64,000 bases of DNA from Tenacibaculum gallaicum. Lineage in GTDB: Bacteria; Bacteroidota; Bacteroidia; Flavobacteriales; Flavobacteriaceae. Under the pieces are notes generated by a model. The model was not told where the DNA came from. It did not search any database and saw only the letters and a program-made list of their open reading frames with translations. This document shows positions 60,938-64,000 of this stretch, piece by piece; position 1 is the first letter of the stretch; each line of letters opens with the position of its first letter. The translations under genes and the position numbers were made by a program. The stretch covers positions 412,241 to 476,240 of the forward strand of contig NZ_QUNS01000001.1 of NCBI RefSeq assembly GCF_003387615.1, read 5' to 3'.

Positions 60938-61675
60938 ATGTTAAGAGCAGTTATAGTTGATGACGAACCAAAAGCAATACAAGGACTTTCTTGGGAGTTA
61001 TCAACCTTTGAAAATGATATAGAAATTATAGAAACATTTACGGTAGCAGAAAAAGCAATTAAATTTATAAATGAGAATAGTATCGATTGCCTTTTTTTAG
61101 ATATTGAAATGCCTACGATGGATGGTTTCCAATTATTAGAAAAATTAGAGAATAAAGATTTTGCCATAATTATTACAACTGCATATAATGAGTATGCAAT
61201 AAAGGCATTAAAGAACCAAGCAATAGACTACCTTCTCAAACCTATAGATTCTGATGATTTAGAGGAAACGATAGGAAGAGTTAAGCAGCATTATAAGAAG
61301 AATAACAATACGGAAAAGGTTGAAAAAATATTATCAAGCTTTAACAAGAAGTTTAATAGAAGAAAAATAACTATTAATACAGATGGAAAACTAGTTTTTT
61401 TATCTCAAGATGAAATTTTATTTGTAGAGTCAGACGGTAATTATTCAACAATATATACTACGGGAGCTAATAAAAAAATAGTAGTAACTAAAAAACTAAA
61501 AGAAATCAATTTACTGCTTCCTGAAGACCATTTTTTCAGAATACATAATTCATATATAATCAACTTAAATAAAATAAAAGAATTTTTAAAATCAGATGGT
61601 TATGTTGTACTAGAAAATAATCATAAAATTCCTGTTTCTAGACAAAGAAAGTCGGATTTCTTAGAAAAATTTTAA
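60938..61675 (+). CDS. LytTR-family response regulator
   Basis: With the ATG at 60938 the protein has 245 residues. The receiver has Asp8/Asp9, phosphoacceptor Asp55 (CLFLDIEMPTMDG) and Lys in DYLLKPIDSDD. The LytTR DNA-binding domain (about 145-243) has DEILFVESDGNYSTIYT, the HFFRIHNSYIINLNKI signature and KIPVSRQRK. LytTR proteins bind direct repeats about two helical turns apart. The kinase gene begins immediately at the next base after the stop. Confidence 0.93.
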   Translation: MLRAVIVDDEPKAIQGLSWELSTFENDIEIIETFTVAEKAIKFINENSIDCLFLDIEMPTMDGFQLLEKLENKDFAIIITTAYNEYAIKALKNQAIDYLLKPIDSDDLEETIGRVKQHYKKNNNTEKVEKILSSFNKKFNRRKITINTDGKLVFLSQDEILFVESDGNYSTIYTTGANKKIVVTKKLKEINLLLPEDHFFRIHNSYIINLNKIKEFLKSDGYVVLENNHKIPVSRQRKSDFLEKF

Positions 61676-63598
61676 ATGAAACAATTAATAACAATCACTT
61701 TTTTATTTTTTATAGTGTTTTCTTGTTTTTCACAAGAAGAAAAGAGAAGTATAAATAGTTCAATACAGCTAGCAATAGAAAAAAAAATAGATGATTATTA
61801 TGATTTGTACCGTTTTTTTAAAGGTGAACGATTTAAGAAAGAAGGCATAGATTTTCTTTTAAAAGAAAGTGAACGAAAAGAATATAGGTTAGGAGAAGTA
61901 TATGCTTATAACTTACTTGGAAGGCATTACAGAAACAACTCATTTTTTGATAGCTCAATAGAGAATCATTTGAAAGCACTGAAATTATCAAGAGAGATAG
62001 GAGATGTTAATGCAGAGATAGTTACGCTAAATCAAATAGGGGTAGTATATAGGAGACAAGATAAGATTAGAAGTGCTTTGAATTATCACCAAATGGCACT
62101 TGAGTTAGCTGATAAAATTGAACTTCCAGATGTTGATACCAAAATAAGTATAAGTATATCAAATAATAGTATTGGTAACATCTACTTAGCTCTTAAACAA
62201 TATCAATTAGCGTTAGAAAAGTTTAAAAAAGCAATCTTAATTCAAGAGAAAACTGATGATAAAAGAGGGTTGGCAATCAATCATCAAAACATGGGGTTGG
62301 CTTTTCAAAACTTAGGAGATATTGATGCAGCATTAGAGCATTACAATAAATCTTTACAATATAATATTGAAAATAATTCAAGTATAGGAAAGGTCATTTG
62401 CCATAATAGTATTAGTAATGTTTTATTGTTGCAAGGAAAGTATGAAGAAGCTTACAAGTATATAAGCGAAGTCGTGTCTCTTTCAGAAAAAACAGGTAAC
62501 CAATATTACACCTCAGATGTATATATTACTTTAGGTAATGTACAGTTAAAGTTGGATAGCCTAGATAAAGCAAAAATATATTTAGAAAAAGGCTTAGCAG
62601 TTGCTAATAAACATAAAATTCCTTCAGGAGTTAACCAGTCCAAATTATACTTATCTGAGTTATATGAGAAAAAAAAGGACTACGAAAAAGCGTATAGTTT
62701 TTACAAGAAGGCTATTGAAGGAGAACGGAAAACATTTAATGACAAAAATATATTATATGTAAACAACCTTATTAATAAATATGATAATGAGGTTAGTAGA
62801 AATAAAATAAAAAGTTTAGCAAAAGAGAATGAAATTGCAACATTAAAACTATTACGAAATAGAAATGTTTTAATTATAACATTAGTTTCTATAGCCTTGT
62901 TAGGAGTGTTGCTGTACTCGATGTATAGGCAACGCTTGTTAAACAACGATAAAAAAATACTGATGCTAGAACAGGAAGCTTTGAGAATTCAAATGAATCC
63001 GCATTTTGTATTTAATGCACTAAATTCTATTAAACTATATGTTATAAATAATGAACAAAAAAATGCGGTATACTACTTAAATAAATTCTCAAAACTAATT
63101 AGAAGTATTTTAGAGTCTTCATCTGTAAAAGAAGTAACGTTGAGTGAGGAGCTAAAAACTATGAATTTATATATGAGTATCGAAAATATTCGATTATCTA
63201 ATGAAGTTAATTATGTTGAAAAAGTAGATTCGAACGTAAACATAGAAAGAATAAAAGTTCCACCATTAATATTGCAGCCTTTTTTAGAAAATTCTATTTG
63301 GCATGGACTTTCGTGTAAGAAAGGAGAAAAAGAAGTTTCGCTATCAGTCTCAAAAATATCAGAAGAATTTATACAAATTGATATTATAGATAATGGAATA
63401 GGTAGAGGTGCTGCCATGGAAATAAGAAATAATAAATCACTAAACCGTAAGTCGATAGGTATAGACTTGACGAAAGAACGGTTACGAAACTTTGCGAATG
63501 AGTATGCAAATAATTATTCATTAATCTATACGGATATAATTGACAAGAAAGGAAACCCGAAAGGAACCAAAGTATCGTTAAAAATACCAATACTTTAA
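61676..63598 (+). CDS. LytS-type sensor kinase with exported TPR domain
   Basis: The 640 residues begin with a signal peptide (KQLITITFLFFIVFSCFSQ). About seven TPRs (about 70-360; GRHYRNNSFFDSSIENHLKA, MGLAFQNLGDIDAALEHYNK) and one membrane segment (about 397-417) follow. A His_kinase domain has the phospho-His in QMNPHFVFNALNSIK and an HATPase_c domain with LQPFLENSIWHG and IDNGIGRG. It pairs with the LytTR regulator. It resembles the TPR kinase at 20.2 kb in its sensor half but has a different kinase class. The stop overlaps the convergent dinB stop by four bases. Confidence 0.92.
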   Translation: MKQLITITFLFFIVFSCFSQEEKRSINSSIQLAIEKKIDDYYDLYRFFKGERFKKEGIDFLLKESERKEYRLGEVYAYNLLGRHYRNNSFFDSSIENHLKALKLSREIGDVNAEIVTLNQIGVVYRRQDKIRSALNYHQMALELADKIELPDVDTKISISISNNSIGNIYLALKQYQLALEKFKKAILIQEKTDDKRGLAINHQNMGLAFQNLGDIDAALEHYNKSLQYNIENNSSIGKVICHNSISNVLLLQGKYEEAYKYISEVVSLSEKTGNQYYTSDVYITLGNVQLKLDSLDKAKIYLEKGLAVANKHKIPSGVNQSKLYLSELYEKKKDYEKAYSFYKKAIEGERKTFNDKNILYVNNLINKYDNEVSRNKIKSLAKENEIATLKLLRNRNVLIITLVSIALLGVLLYSMYRQRLLNNDKKILMLEQEALRIQMNPHFVFNALNSIKLYVINNEQKNAVYYLNKFSKLIRSILESSSVKEVTLSEELKTMNLYMSIENIRLSNEVNYVEKVDSNVNIERIKVPPLILQPFLENSIWHGLSCKKGEKEVSLSVSKISEEFIQIDIIDNGIGRGAAMEIRNNKSLNRKSIGIDLTKERLRNFANEYANNYSLIYTDIIDKKGNPKGTKVSLKIPIL

Positions 63599-64000
63599 AA
63601 ATCAAACCGTAATTGTACCCAAACAGGATCTTTTTTCTCAGTATTTAAATTACTAAAAGAAATACCTAACAATCGAACTGAGTTATCAAGTGTGTCTTGA
63701 TACAGTAGCTCTTTTACAATAGGGTAGAATTCTTTTTTTAACTGTAGGTAATGGTCGGTAGTCTTGCTGCGAGTTTGTTGTGTAAAATCGCTGTATTTGA
63801 TTTTTAAGGTTACTGTTTTTCCTTTAGTATTCGATTTTTTCATGCGACGCTCTAACTCATCAGCAATTTTATCAAGTCGCTCTAACATGAAAACCTCTGA
63901 AGATAGATTTTCTCTAAAAGTAGTTTCGGCGGCAATTGATTTTCGAATACGATTAGGTTTTACTGCTGAATTATGAATACCTCGAACAATATGGTAATAA
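63595..64000 (-). CDS. dinB: DNA polymerase IV (C-terminal part; runs off the window)
   Basis: The minus-strand frame is open to the window edge and encodes the last 134 or so residues of a Y-family polymerase. The part entering the window reads YYHIVRGIHNSAVKPNRIRK, the start of the little-finger domain, followed by RMKKSNTKGKTVTLKIKYSDF and the family ending LLGISFSNL. DinB carries out error-prone translesion synthesis. The catalytic palm lies outside the window. Confidence 0.9.
   Translation of the reverse strand, partial: YYHIVRGIHNSAVKPNRIRKSIAAETTFRENLSSEVFMLERLDKIADELERRMKKSNTKGKTVTLKIKYSDFTQQTRSKTTDHYLQLKKEFYPIVKELLYQDTLDNSVRLLGISFSNLNTEKKDPVWVQLRFDF

Overview
This window is an AT-rich (low-GC) chromosomal segment from a marine-type Bacteroidota, most likely a Flavobacteriaceae member close to Tenacibaculum or Polaribacter. 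The family-level call rests on the type IX secretion C-terminal sorting domain at the left edge, the gliding genes gldE and gldD next to mutY-ssb, a SusC/SusD pair, Bacteroidota -7 promoter boxes (TAnnTTTG) before many genes, and the near absence of Shine-Dalgarno sites. The genus guess is inference only. There is no prophage, insertion sequence, CRISPR array or rRNA operon; one tRNA gene (Leu, CAA) is present.

Layout. 1-2.6 kb: 3' part of a secreted T9SS multidomain protein. 2.7-14.3 kb: an ABC-F ATPase, an exonuclease, a DUF4153-type membrane protein, a PhoB/PhoR-like two-component pair, purD, an uncharacterised 559-residue protein, an S41 protease and rnpA. 14.4-18.9 kb: a glutaryl-CoA dehydrogenase-like gene, a tiny membrane protein, a decayed gene fragment, a lipoprotein gene whose signal peptide is out of frame at a poly-A run, a PNPOx-family protein and glpK. 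18.9-22.6 kb: a signalling locus discussed below. 22.6-31.3 kb: TrmH-type methyltransferase, mutS, a MATE exporter, a crotonase, two tiny membrane proteins, queD, pth, rplY, prs and tRNA-Leu. 31.3-35.5 kb: molybdenum-cofactor genes mobA, moaC, moeA and moaA, interrupted between moaC and moeA by a GIY-YIG nuclease remnant between direct repeats. 35.5-41.7 kb: uvrC coupled to a patatin/beta-barrel protein, an RNase G-type ribonuclease, a 29-residue ribosomal-type basic protein and an HU-like protein. 41.8-48.8 kb: a four-gene SusC/SusD uptake operon with a zinc metallohydrolase lipoprotein. 49-54.6 kb: mutY, ssb, gldE, gldD, heme A synthase and a metal-binding lipoprotein. 54.7-64 kb: a DMT transporter, a paired active/inactive M16 protease operon, rplU-rpmA, a LytTR regulator with a TPR sensor kinase, and the end of dinB.

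The most interesting locus is 18.98-22.5 kb on the minus strand. A 48-residue Gly/Thr/Asp-rich ORF, a hairpin, a kinase with an exported TPR domain, and a NarL-type response regulator are followed immediately by three tandem promoter-leader-terminator cassettes. Each cassette carries two CGG-centred direct repeats exactly 22 nt apart, a CCC block 23-24 nt before a TAnnTTTG box, and an intrinsic terminator. One cassette encodes a 33-residue cationic peptide, and two look like short RNAs or emptied cassettes. A self-contained regulator plus small peptide/RNA array of this kind is not something I recognise.

Housekeeping genes are arranged in short co-oriented, often overlapping sets (exonuclease and DUF4153; rnpA and S41; mutS and MATE; moaC and mobA; uvrC and patatin; gldE and gldD; regulator and kinase), with intrinsic terminators between convergent units.
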